This document shows, piece after piece, positions 26,361 through 34,078 of a DNA stretch of 64,000 bases (within the stretch, counting starts at the first letter, position 1; each line of letters starts with the position of its first letter). Made by a program: the position numbers and the translations under genes. The stretch comes from an uncultured Clostridia bacterium (GTDB taxonomy: Bacteria > Bacillota > Clostridia > Christensenellales > Borkfalkiaceae). The DNA lies in NCBI GenBank assembly GCA_947589385.1, contig CANPZW010000005.1, forward strand, positions 1 to 64,000, in the 5' to 3' direction. The notes beneath the pieces are model-generated. The model was not told the origin of the DNA, did no database searches, and was given only the letters and a program-made list of their open reading frames with translations.

Positions 26361-29300
26361 GGAAAAATGTAATAGCCTTAATGCTTATATTGCCTTTGCT
26401 TTTCATTTTCGTGTTGTTTTCATCGGGTAACGTAGCAAGCATGGGCGTGCCTATCAAGGTTCAAAGCATAGAAATCAAGGATAAACCCATAAACGACACC
26501 CTTGCGATAGACCTTGCGAAAATGCCGAATGAGAATATTTTGACGCTCGACGTAGAAGTCCTTCCCAAAGAAGCCAGCAACAGCGACGTTACTTTCCGCG
26601 TCTATAATATAGACGGCGACGGAAACGAAACGGAAGGATACGACGTTGTAAGCGTAAAAACTAATAAGGATGCGGACCACGCTAACCGCACTCATGCCAA
26701 AATAGAAACGCATAATAAGGCTGGCAGCGTAAGAATTGCAGCCGTAAGCAACGACGGCGGCTTTACGGACAGTATAAAGGTTATAGTAAGTTCTTCCAAG
26801 CCCTACGATTTCGACCTTTCCATGTACAGCATTACGGACGGCGACAGAACGGAAAATCTGCTTTCGCAGACGGAAACGGGCTATGATTCCGCGCCCCTTC
26901 AATCGGGCAACTACGTATATCGCACAAAAATCATTCCTTCGGGCTATTCCGCAGTGGATTTAAGCGTTGTAGATGGCTTTGCGGACATTTCCGCGGGCGC
27001 AGGCACGATACTTTTGCCGTTCAGCGGCAAAACGGTGCTTTCGGCAAAGGTAAAGAACGGGCTTGACGGCAATATCGAAAAAACGGTGGAATTAAACGTC
27101 GAAAAAGAATCGGGCGTCGGCTTTACCGTCAACGGCAGCGGAGAGCCCAACCCTTCGCTTACGGTCGCAAAGACTGACGAAGGGGGCGAGGAACTTACCT
27201 TCTATGTCGAGGGCGGTTTGCCGGAAGTTGTGGGCGACGATATTGAAGAAGCTTCGCCCGAGGCAATCGAAGGGCTTGAAGATTGTTATAAGGTAAAATT
27301 AAAATTTACCGAAAAGCATGACGAGGAAACCTCGTTCACCGTTTCCGTGGGCGGAAAAACGCGTACCGTAGCCGTAAATTTCAAAGGCTTTGCGTTTACG
27401 GTAACTTCCGGCTTGCCCATAGGCGAGGACCGTAAAATGGAAATTCTCGCGGGGATGCCTTTCGTATTCTATGCCGTTCCGTCGGTGGCCCTGTCTTATG
27501 TAGAATACGAGTGGACTGTCGAAAGCGCGGACGGGGAGTTAAGTAAAGCAATAGAACTTGAAGCCCCTGACGACGGCGGCGTCTGCACGCTTACGGCGAA
27601 AGCGTACGGCACTTTCAGCCTGACCGTGCGGGCAAAACGCGGCGGCGGAAATATCGGTATAGACCCTATCGAAGTGGAAATCACGGTAATCCGCAACGTC
27701 ACGGCGATAAATCTTCATAACGAACTTTTGTCCAAGGTCCAGAATACGCTTGCCCGCGTGCCCGCGCTTGCAGGCAGATATTTCGACGGAAACGGGAATA
27801 TCGCGGACGATAGGGTATATGACTTGAATTTCACAACCTACAACAACGCGGAGGAACAGGACGCCGACCTTTCCGACCTTGAAATAACGGTGTCGGACAG
27901 ACGGCTAGTGACTGCTTTAAACCAGCTCGATATCATAAGGCTCGACCCCCGCGGCACGGGTGAAGTCACAATCACGTTAAGCTGGAAGGGCAATGAGGCT
28001 TTCGGCGCAAACGTAAGCGCTTCCGTCAATTTGTTTATGGCGGCTAACGCTACCGAAGTAAATACCGCAGACCAACTTACCCAAATCGTAGAAAGCGGGC
28101 GCGAGGCGGTGCTCGGCGCGGACATAGTGCTCGGCACAAATCCCGACGGTACGGACAAGAGCCTTGAAGAACGTACGGCAATACTCAATTCCCATGTAAT
28201 GAAATCCACGTATAATACTGAATTTTATAAAAATATGGGTATGGAGGACAAGGCAAACGTTCGCTATGCAATGGAATTTCAAAACAATGTGTATGGCAAC
28301 GGCCACAGCATAAACGCCGAAAAATTCACCAACGCGCAGGACGGTTCGGGCGTGCCCCTTTTGTTTAAAGGTCCGCTCGATTTCGTAAGCATGCAGGACG
28401 CCGTTTCCGTAGCCGGACAGGACAATATTGCCTTTCTTATCAGAATGAACGGCATAACGCTTTCTAACGTCACCCTTTTGGGATGTAGCGACGAATCGCT
28501 TAATGACGAGGACGGGCAGAACAATCTTTCCAAATTAAACAACGTCGGCACGACGCTTGAAATAAACGGCGACAATGTAAAAATTCTGAATTGCCGCGTG
28601 CGCAACGGCAGAAACGTAGTGCGCGTATTCGGCGGTAACAGAAGCGGAAACAGATATTTCATCGACAGCCTTGCCGCAAATGCGGGTTGCGACGGAGAGC
28701 GCATAAATGTAAATATAGAGGGCTGTATTTTGTCTCAGGCAAGGGAATTTATTTTGAAGCTCGGCGCTAACCGCGCCCTTCGCGCGGACGGCTCAACAGT
28801 CGGCAACGAGCCGGGGCTTCTCGGCCCCGACGGCGGGGAATACGGATATCAGACCAATAATTATCTCGGCAACGAAGAATTTTACCGCCGTTACGTAATG
28901 ACGGACGTAACGTTAAAGGACAGCGTGCTTGAAACCAGCGGACTTTTCACGGTCGGAATCGAAACAAACTTCTCGGGCGCATATTTAAGCCGCAATTCAG
29001 ACCGTTTCGAGGGTTGGTCGGGCACGGGCGGCACTTCTTTCGCTTCCGTGTTAAGGCTTTGCGGCGATGTCCGCTTGTACGATTGGAAGGATTTAAGCCT
29101 TGTCGATAGCAGTACCCTTATTGAAGCAAAAGTAGATTTGGGCGAACTTGCTCCCATGGTGAAACTCGATATCGAATCGATGATAAAATATGTGCGCACC
29201 AATACGGAAGGCTACGGCAATATCGTCCAGAATTACGAAGGCAATGATTATGTTCACGGCGGTATAGCATGCTACGGCGGAGGCAAAAACTACGCGCAGG

Positions 29301-29551
29301 TTTCTTTCGAAGGCTTGAACGAATCTCTCCGCGGCTTCACGCAGTACAACATAAATATCGGAGTCCTCGCAAATTCCGACGACCCCATACTGCAAAAGCA
29401 GGGTCAGGTTTTACCAGCGGCGGCAGGAACAAGGGATTTCCGTTTCTTCATGTACAGCGCGGACAGCGAAAACAATTATTTAAAACAGCTTTCGGACAGT
29501 GCAAACGGCTCTAAATACGACGGAGTGAAACCCGTAAGAGTAACGGTTTAA
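26357..29551 (+). CDS. Large exported protein with Ig-like and beta-helix-like regions
   Basis: The 1064-residue product starts at GTG 26357, which overlaps the permease stop (GTGA) and has GGGAGG 6 bp upstream. An N-terminal hydrophobic segment (about residues 5-25) is a signal peptide or anchor; no lipobox cysteine is present. Residues about 35-570 contain Big-type Ig-like modules (for example VSVKTNKDADH, LTVRAKRGGG). From about 570 onward the sequence resembles a right-handed parallel beta helix, with alternating short strands and Asn/Gly turns (NNVYGNGHSINAE, LEINGDNVKILNCRV). No C-terminal anchor is seen. Translational coupling to the ABC exporter suggests it is either the cargo or an accessory subunit. 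The function is unknown. Confidence 0.85.
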   Translation: MRKNVIALMLILPLLFIFVLFSSGNVASMGVPIKVQSIEIKDKPINDTLAIDLAKMPNENILTLDVEVLPKEASNSDVTFRVYNIDGDGNETEGYDVVSVKTNKDADHANRTHAKIETHNKAGSVRIAAVSNDGGFTDSIKVIVSSSKPYDFDLSMYSITDGDRTENLLSQTETGYDSAPLQSGNYVYRTKIIPSGYSAVDLSVVDGFADISAGAGTILLPFSGKTVLSAKVKNGLDGNIEKTVELNVEKESGVGFTVNGSGEPNPSLTVAKTDEGGEELTFYVEGGLPEVVGDDIEEASPEAIEGLEDCYKVKLKFTEKHDEETSFTVSVGGKTRTVAVNFKGFAFTVTSGLPIGEDRKMEILAGMPFVFYAVPSVALSYVEYEWTVESADGELSKAIELEAPDDGGVCTLTAKAYGTFSLTVRAKRGGGNIGIDPIEVEITVIRNVTAINLHNELLSKVQNTLARVPALAGRYFDGNGNIADDRVYDLNFTTYNNAEEQDADLSDLEITVSDRRLVTALNQLDIIRLDPRGTGEVTITLSWKGNEAFGANVSASVNLFMAANATEVNTADQLTQIVESGREAVLGADIVLGTNPDGTDKSLEERTAILNSHVMKSTYNTEFYKNMGMEDKANVRYAMEFQNNVYGNGHSINAEKFTNAQDGSGVPLLFKGPLDFVSMQDAVSVAGQDNIAFLIRMNGITLSNVTLLGCSDESLNDEDGQNNLSKLNNVGTTLEINGDNVKILNCRVRNGRNVVRVFGGNRSGNRYFIDSLAANAGCDGERINVNIEGCILSQAREFILKLGANRALRADGSTVGNEPGLLGPDGGEYGYQTNNYLGNEEFYRRYVMTDVTLKDSVLETSGLFTVGIETNFSGAYLSRNSDRFEGWSGTGGTSFASVLRLCGDVRLYDWKDLSLVDSSTLIEAKVDLGELAPMVKLDIESMIKYVRTNTEGYGNIVQNYEGNDYVHGGIACYGGGKNYAQVSFEGLNESLRGFTQYNINIGVLANSDDPILQKQGQVLPAAAGTRDFRFFMYSADSENNYLKQLSDSANGSKYDGVKPVRVTV

Positions 29552-29564
29552 ATCTTTACGGCTT

Positions 29565-30142
29565 GTCATACCGAGGGCGCAAGCCCGAGCGTATCACTAT
29601 TTTATAACTCATTCCGTGTCATACCGAGGGCGGTTTGGGCGTAGCCCGCTATTCCTTTTACGTCATACCGAGGGCGTAAGCCCGAGTGTATCCCTATTTT
29701 AAAACTTCATTCCATGTCATACCGAGGGCGCAAGCCCGAGTGTATCCCTGGCTGTTAAGAAGTAAAAGAAAAAGAGCGCAGCGTTTTAAATATTAGCATA
29801 CGTATAAAAAGACGATAAGTGCGGGGGCTGAAAAATCAGCCCCCGCACTTTGTATTTACGATTTTTTAACGGTCATACCGAGGGCGTAAGCCCGAATGTA
29901 TCCCCAATGACGTTGCGCTAAAACGGGGGGATTACCTCGCCGCAAGCGGCTCGGAATAACAGTTGAAGGGGCAGCTTAATCACCCTTTTGTCATACCGAG
30001 GGCGTAGCCCGAGTGTATCTCCATGACATTGCGGTATAACAAGGGGATTCCCTCGCCGCAAATCGGCTCGGAATGACATTTGAAGGGGCGGCTTAATCAC
30101 CCTTTTGTCATACCGAGGGCGAATGCCCGAGCGTATCCCCTG
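29565..30142. repeat. Cluster of REP/BIME-like palindromic repeats
   Basis: A unit starting GTCATACCGAGGGCG and continuing AAGCCCGAG.GTATCC occurs at 29565, 29618 (diverged), 29662, 29716, 29872, 29990 and 30107. Two of these pair with an inverted relative ending CGGCTCGGAATGACA to give compound elements of about 90 bp (29872-29962 and 29990-30078). Their flanks (TTGAAGGGGC.GCTTAATCAC) are duplicated too, so about 117 bp is repeated in tandem. These look like non-coding REP/BIME or MITE-like elements. There is no gene in 29552-30509. Confidence 0.8.
29817..29850 (+). terminator. Terminator-like hairpin in the repeat region
   Basis: A 15-bp perfect stem (AAGTGCGGGGGCTGA) has an AAAA loop and is followed by TGTATTT. 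A shorter relative follows the pilin gene at 31106. It may end transcription from the exporter operon. Confidence 0.6.
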
Positions 30143-30208
30143 TATAATGGGCTAAAAATAGCGTTTTTGATATAAAAAACGCAAAAAATCCCCATAAAAA
30201 ACAAAAAA

Positions 30209-30227
30209 GCGGCAACCAAATTGCCGC
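30209..30227 (-). terminator. Minus-strand rho-independent terminator upstream of the pilin gene
   Basis: A 7-bp stem (GCGGCAA/TTGCCGC) has a 5-nt loop. On the minus strand it is followed by TTTTTTGTTTTTT, a very strong U tract. No minus-strand gene lies to its right, so its purpose is unclear unless the adjacent promoter segment can invert. Confidence 0.7.
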
Positions 30228-30233
30228 CGATTT

Positions 30234-30411
30234 TGTTCATCTATTAGCATAATAGATGAACAAAATTCCAAATCTGGAAAGGCAAAAACCTTGATTTTGG
30301 GAGAAAAATCGATAAAAAATAAAAAAATATCGTCAAAATGCTTGACGATAAATGGTAAAAATGTTATTCTACATATAGAAAGTGTTCATCTATTATGCTA
30401 ATAGATGAACA
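30234..30411. repeat. Pair of inverted palindromes flanking the pilin promoter
   Basis: Two 29-bp elements at 30234-30262 and 30383-30411 share arms TGTTCATCTATTA and TAATAGATGAACA. Their 3-nt loops are GCA and TGC, so the second is the exact reverse complement of the first. They bracket a 120-bp segment with a promoter. They could be recombination sites, protein binding sites or mRNA hairpins. Confidence 0.7.
30342..30370 (+). promoter_or_regulatory. Pilin promoter with overlapping inverted repeat
   Basis: TTGACG and TATTCT are separated by 17 bp. An inverted repeat ATCGTCAA-AATGC-TTGACGAT (30329-30349) covers the -35 box and may be an operator. The predicted leader is about 130 nt and begins just before the second 29-bp palindrome. 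Confidence 0.6.
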
Positions 30412-30509
30412 TTTTCCAGGCCCTGCCAGGGGGCATAAAAGGGGTATTTTTGCCGTTACGTCCCACGGTAATTATATAAAAAATCATGATTTAAAGGAGT
30501 AAAAAAACA

Positions 30510-31007
30510 ATGCAAAAATTCAAAAGCAAGAAAGGTTTCACTCTTGCAGAACTTCTGATAGTAGTAGCTATCATCGCCGTACTTACCGCTATTGCGGTTC
30601 CCCTTTTCGTGGGCTCGCTTAACAAAGCCGAGGATAATGTAAAGGAAGCGAATATTCGTGCTGTTCGTTCCGCAGCGGTTACAAAAATTCTTTTAAATGA
30701 AGATAAAGATGCAACAACACCTTATGATTTAATGTATGTAGGTGGAACAGCCACAACTGGCGATGATGGTGCTGTAAATAATAGAGCTAAGTTTTGGCAA
30801 GTTACAGGTTACGTAGGTACAAATGGTGAACTTAGATATATTTATATAATTCCGGCAGCGGCTACGGATAACAAATATGCAACTGCTAAATGTGAAAAAG
30901 TGTCTGCGGATGAAAGTGGTACAGCTCCCGCTGTTGGTAAAAAGGGTGAGTATAAAGTAACACTTGAAATATCGGAAACTAATTTAACACATGAAAGCGC
31001 AGGCTAA
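30510..31007 (+). CDS. Type IV pilin-like prepilin (orphan)
   Basis: The 165-residue product is a class III-signal prepilin. A short basic leader (MQKFKSKKG) is followed by FTLAELLIVVAIIAVLTAIA, with cleavage expected before Phe10 and the conserved Glu at mature position 5. The hydrophobic helix would hold it in the membrane before assembly. The C-terminal domain is short and variable, Thr/Ala/Gly/Asp-rich, without an obvious disulfide pair. AAAGGAG lies 10 bp before the ATG. Coding sequence after about 30,680 is more AT-rich than the conserved N-terminus. No prepilin peptidase, ATPase or platform gene is in the window, so assembly must rely on genes elsewhere. It could equally be a pseudopilin of a competence or secretion system. 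Confidence 0.88.
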   Translation: MQKFKSKKGFTLAELLIVVAIIAVLTAIAVPLFVGSLNKAEDNVKEANIRAVRSAAVTKILLNEDKDATTPYDLMYVGGTATTGDDGAVNNRAKFWQVTGYVGTNGELRYIYIIPAAATDNKYATAKCEKVSADESGTAPAVGKKGEYKVTLEISETNLTHESAG

Positions 31008-31105
31008 AATGCAAAGCTACTAATTAAGCAATAAGCGGCATCTGGCAAGGGTATGCCGCATTGCCCGTATCCGACAGGGATGTAAAGATACGGTTGGACA
31101 TCGTG
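31008..31105 (+). other. Structured 3' region after the pilin gene
   Basis: Two hairpins precede the terminator: GCGGCAT/ATGCCGC (31035-31059) and CCGTATC/GATACGG (31065-31093). The rest shows no open reading frame. They may be mRNA-stabilising structures or part of a small RNA; no known RNA family was recognised. Confidence 0.4.
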
Positions 31106-31131
31106 GCGGGGGCTGATTTATCAGCCCCTGC
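31106..31131 (+). terminator. Terminator of the pilin transcript
   Basis: An 11-bp stem (GCGGGGGCTGA, one G-U pair) with a TTTA loop is followed by TTTTGTGTTT. Confidence 0.75.
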
Positions 31132-31153
31132 TTTTGTGTTTGCTCTTTTAACG

Positions 31154-31293
31154 GTCATACCGAGGGCGTAGCCCGAGTGTATCCCCAATGTCGTTTGGCA
31201 TAACGGGGGGATTCTCTCGCCGCAAGCGGCTCGGAATGACAGTTAAAAGATGCGGCTCGGTATGCATGAGAGGAAAAGCGCCCTCGGTATGAC
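31154..31293. repeat. Further REP/BIME-like copies; otherwise empty intergenic region
   Basis: A compound element like those at 29.9-30.1 kb occupies 31154-31241 (GTCATACCGAGGGCG ... CGGCTCGGAATGACA). A single inverted end (GCCCTCGGTATGAC) lies at 31280-31293. Nothing else was recognised between 31294 and 31492, which is AT-rich. Confidence 0.75.
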
Positions 31294-31492
31294 ATTAAAG
31301 AAAGCGGTATTACAACGTTTAATTTGGTATAAAGTAAGAAAAAACGTAATTATTCGGACATTTCACCTTTAAAAGTAACATAAAACTTGTTTTTGCTTTA
31401 TAAAAGTGATGTGTTCGGGTCGCCATAGAAATTGCAAAAAGTCGTATTTAAACCTCTGTATTATCAAAATGGCAAAAAAACGTTCTTTCTTA

Positions 31493-32026
31493 TTATTTTA
31501 TAAGCTTTACCGTGTCAGCGAACGGCTTCCGCGTCTTTTCGCGTACGGGATAGCCCTCGGCGGCATAGCCAACGGCGATTACAAGCGGAAATTTCGTTTC
31601 TGTGGCGAGTCCCAAAAATTCGGCAATGCCCTTTTCGTCGCGCATGCCTAAAATGCATGTCTGAATACCCATATTTTCAGCGGCAAGCGTAATGTATGCG
31701 GCAAGAATACCTATGTCTATCGGCACAAATTCCGTCTTTGTTATCTTCTGCCCGAGCCGCTCCAAAATGGGCGGCTTACCCTGTTCTATCACTATGAACG
31801 CGGGGCAGTCCGAAGCCCACTTGTTGCTCCCCATAAGCTGTACGTTTTTGGCAAATTCTTTGGCTTTTGCCCCGTTTACGGCGTACAGTCTGTACGGCTG
31901 TGAATTTATGGCGGAAGGGGCAAGCTTTGCAAGCCTGCATATTTCCAGCAAGTCCTTGTCCGATACGGGCTTTGCGCCGTATTCACGCGTGCTTTGTCTT
32001 TTTAAAAATAAATTTTCCAAATTCAT
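31493..32026 (-). CDS. Nitroreductase-family flavoprotein
   Basis: The 177-residue product is a short nitroreductase-fold protein. The N-terminal FMN-phosphate motif is KRQSTREYG, followed by LAKLAPSAINSQPYR, and AAENMGIQTCILGM near residue 115 covers the usual dimer/flavin-binding region. Members use NAD(P)H and FMN to reduce nitro compounds, quinones or flavins; the substrate here cannot be assigned. GAGGT precedes the ATG. It lies about 60 bp after the transketolase gene on the same strand, beyond a GC-rich hairpin, so it may depend on read-through. No terminator was recognised after it. Confidence 0.9.
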   Translation of the reverse strand: MNLENLFLKRQSTREYGAKPVSDKDLLEICRLAKLAPSAINSQPYRLYAVNGAKAKEFAKNVQLMGSNKWASDCPAFIVIEQGKPPILERLGQKITKTEFVPIDIGILAAYITLAAENMGIQTCILGMRDEKGIAEFLGLATETKFPLVIAVGYAAEGYPVREKTRKPFADTVKLIK

Positions 32027-32049
32027 AAAAATACCTCGATATATTTTAA

Positions 32050-32080
32050 GGGCGGCGCGCGGAAAAGCCGCGCGCCGCCC
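32050..32080 (-). terminator. Hairpin after transketolase
   Basis: A 13-bp perfect GC stem (GGGCGGCGCGCGG) has an AAAAG loop. On the minus strand only TTAAAATAT follows, so termination may be incomplete. Confidence 0.6.
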
Positions 32081-32087
32081 TCGTATA

Positions 32088-34067
32088 TTATTTAATGCTT
32101 TTAATTCTGTTTAAAGAACGCTTCGCCGCCGCTGCGACGTTTTCCTTTGTAAACCCGAAATGAGTAAACAGTTCGCTTGCCGCGCCCGACGCGCCGAAAG
32201 ACGTCATTGCCACTATTTCGCCGCAGTCGCCCGCGTATTTGTACCAGGAATAGTGGGAAGCGGCTTCAACGCATACCCGCGCCTTAATATCTTTGGGCAG
32301 AACGCTTTCCTTGTACGCTTCGGTCTGCTTTTCGAACAGCTCTATGCTCGGCATAGATACGACCCGCGCTTTAATTCCTTCCGCGGCGAGCAGTTCTTTC
32401 GCGCCTATGCAGATATCTACTTCCGAGCCCGTGCCGATAAGTATAACTTCGGGCTTGTCCGTGTCGTCAAGCACATAGCCGCCCGTAAGCGCTTTTATAC
32501 CCGAACCCTCGTGCTGGTTTAAGTTTTGTCTTGAAAGCACGACGGCGGTGGGAGAGCCCTGCGTAAACGCCGCAATGTACGCGGCGGCGGTTTCCCGTCC
32601 GTCGCACGGTCTGAAAACCGTCATGCCGGGTATAGAGCGCAGCGAAATCAGCTGTTCTACGGGCTGGTGAGTGGGTCCGTCCTCGCCGACGCCTATGCTG
32701 TCATGCGTAAGGACGTAGGTCACGGGCACGTTCATAATCGCGCTCATTCTCATACCGCCCTTCATATAATCGGAAAATGAGAAGAAAGTCGAGCATAGAA
32801 TTTTCAGCCCGCCGTGCAGCTGTACGCCGTTGCAAATTGCCGCCATGGCGTGTTCGCGTATGCCGAAGTGAATATTCCTGCCCAAACGGTTTTCGGGCGA
32901 GAAATATCCCGCGCCTTTGATTTCCGTCTTTGTGGAAGGGGAAAGGTCCGCCGAACCCGAAAGAACGTTGGGCACGTATTTTGCTATTTCGTTTAAAATT
33001 CTGCCGCCGCTCAAACGAGTGGCTTCGGGTTTGGGGAATTCCACATTTTTGAGTATATTTTCAAGGTCGGGCTCGCCGTGCATATACTGTCCGTATTTTT
33101 CTGCGAGTTCGGGATAAGCCTTTTTGTAATTTTCGAACAGAGCGTTCCATTCCTGCTCTTTTTCCGCCCGCTTTTCGGCAATGGAAAGGCAGTGCCGTCT
33201 GACGTCCGAGGGAACTTCGAAAGGAGTGTAGCCCCAATTAAAAAATTCCTTAGTCTTTTGAAGATTTTCAACGCCCATAGGTGCGCCGTGTACGTCCGCC
33301 GTGTTTTGCAGGGGAGAGCCGTAGCCTATCACGGTATTGCAGATTATAATGGAAGGACGGGTCAAATCGCTTTTTGCAAGCGTTATCGCTTTGCTTAAAG
33401 AATTTAAGTTGTTTGCGTCCTTTACGCGCAATACCTGCCAGCCCTGCGCGGCAAAACGTGTAGCGACGTCCTCCGAAAAGGCGGAGTTTATATTTCCCTC
33501 AATCGTTATATCGTTTTTGTCGTAAAGCAGAATAAGCTTTCCCAGCTTTTGCGCGCCCGCAAAGGAGCACGCTTCGTAGCTTATGCCTTCTTCAAGACAG
33601 CCGTCGCCGCATAAAACGTAGGTGAAATGATTTACAATGGGAAATTCCGGTCTGTTGAAAACGGCGGCAAGGTGTTCTTCGGCAAGCGCAAAGCCTACCG
33701 CGTTCGCAATACCCTGTCCCAAAGGTCCCGTAGAGGTTTCAACGCCGGGCGTCTTGCCGTATTCGGGGTGTCCGGGCGTTTTGGAACCGAGGCGGCGGAA
33801 ATTCTTTATATCCTCCATAGTCACGCCGTAGCCGAAAAGGTGCAAAAGGGAGTATAAAAGCATACTTCCGTGCCCCGCGGAGAGAACAAATCTGTCGCGG
33901 TTGTCCCATTGGGGATTTTTATGGCTGAAATTCAGGTGTTCGGCAAACAACTCGTAGCCTATGGGCGCTGCGCCCATGCATATCCCGGGATGTCCCGAAT
34001 TTGCCCGCTGAATGGCTTCGGCGGAAAGTATTCTGATTGTATCCACACTTTTAGTCTTTACTGACAT
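32088..34067 (-). CDS. tkt: Transketolase
   Basis: The 659-residue length and motif order are those of a full bacterial transketolase. The N-terminal region has RANSGHPGICMGAAP, the thiamine diphosphate motif begins GDGCLEEG (near residue 153) and continues to the usual NDI, and the pyrimidine domain has GIREHAM. The C-terminal domain is intact. It transfers two-carbon units between ketose and aldose phosphates in the pentose phosphate pathway, in the cytoplasm. AAGGAG precedes the ATG, which lies 11 bp after the phosphohexomutase stop, so the two form an operon. Confidence 0.96.
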   Translation of the reverse strand: MSVKTKSVDTIRILSAEAIQRANSGHPGICMGAAPIGYELFAEHLNFSHKNPQWDNRDRFVLSAGHGSMLLYSLLHLFGYGVTMEDIKNFRRLGSKTPGHPEYGKTPGVETSTGPLGQGIANAVGFALAEEHLAAVFNRPEFPIVNHFTYVLCGDGCLEEGISYEACSFAGAQKLGKLILLYDKNDITIEGNINSAFSEDVATRFAAQGWQVLRVKDANNLNSLSKAITLAKSDLTRPSIIICNTVIGYGSPLQNTADVHGAPMGVENLQKTKEFFNWGYTPFEVPSDVRRHCLSIAEKRAEKEQEWNALFENYKKAYPELAEKYGQYMHGEPDLENILKNVEFPKPEATRLSGGRILNEIAKYVPNVLSGSADLSPSTKTEIKGAGYFSPENRLGRNIHFGIREHAMAAICNGVQLHGGLKILCSTFFSFSDYMKGGMRMSAIMNVPVTYVLTHDSIGVGEDGPTHQPVEQLISLRSIPGMTVFRPCDGRETAAAYIAAFTQGSPTAVVLSRQNLNQHEGSGIKALTGGYVLDDTDKPEVILIGTGSEVDICIGAKELLAAEGIKARVVSMPSIELFEKQTEAYKESVLPKDIKARVCVEAASHYSWYKYAGDCGEIVAMTSFGASGAASELFTHFGFTKENVAAAAKRSLNRIKSIK

Positions 34068-34078
34068 AAAGTTTCTCC

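Noticed and set aside
31013..31060. GCAAAGCTAC-like sequence after the pilin gene, resembling part of a c-di-GMP (GEMM) riboswitch
   Set aside because: The flanking conserved parts of the motif are missing, and it lies after, not before, the pilin gene.
29565..31293. CRISPR array made of the GTCATACCGAGGG repeats
   Set aside because: Copies vary, spacing is irregular, they occur in both orientations, and there are no cas genes.
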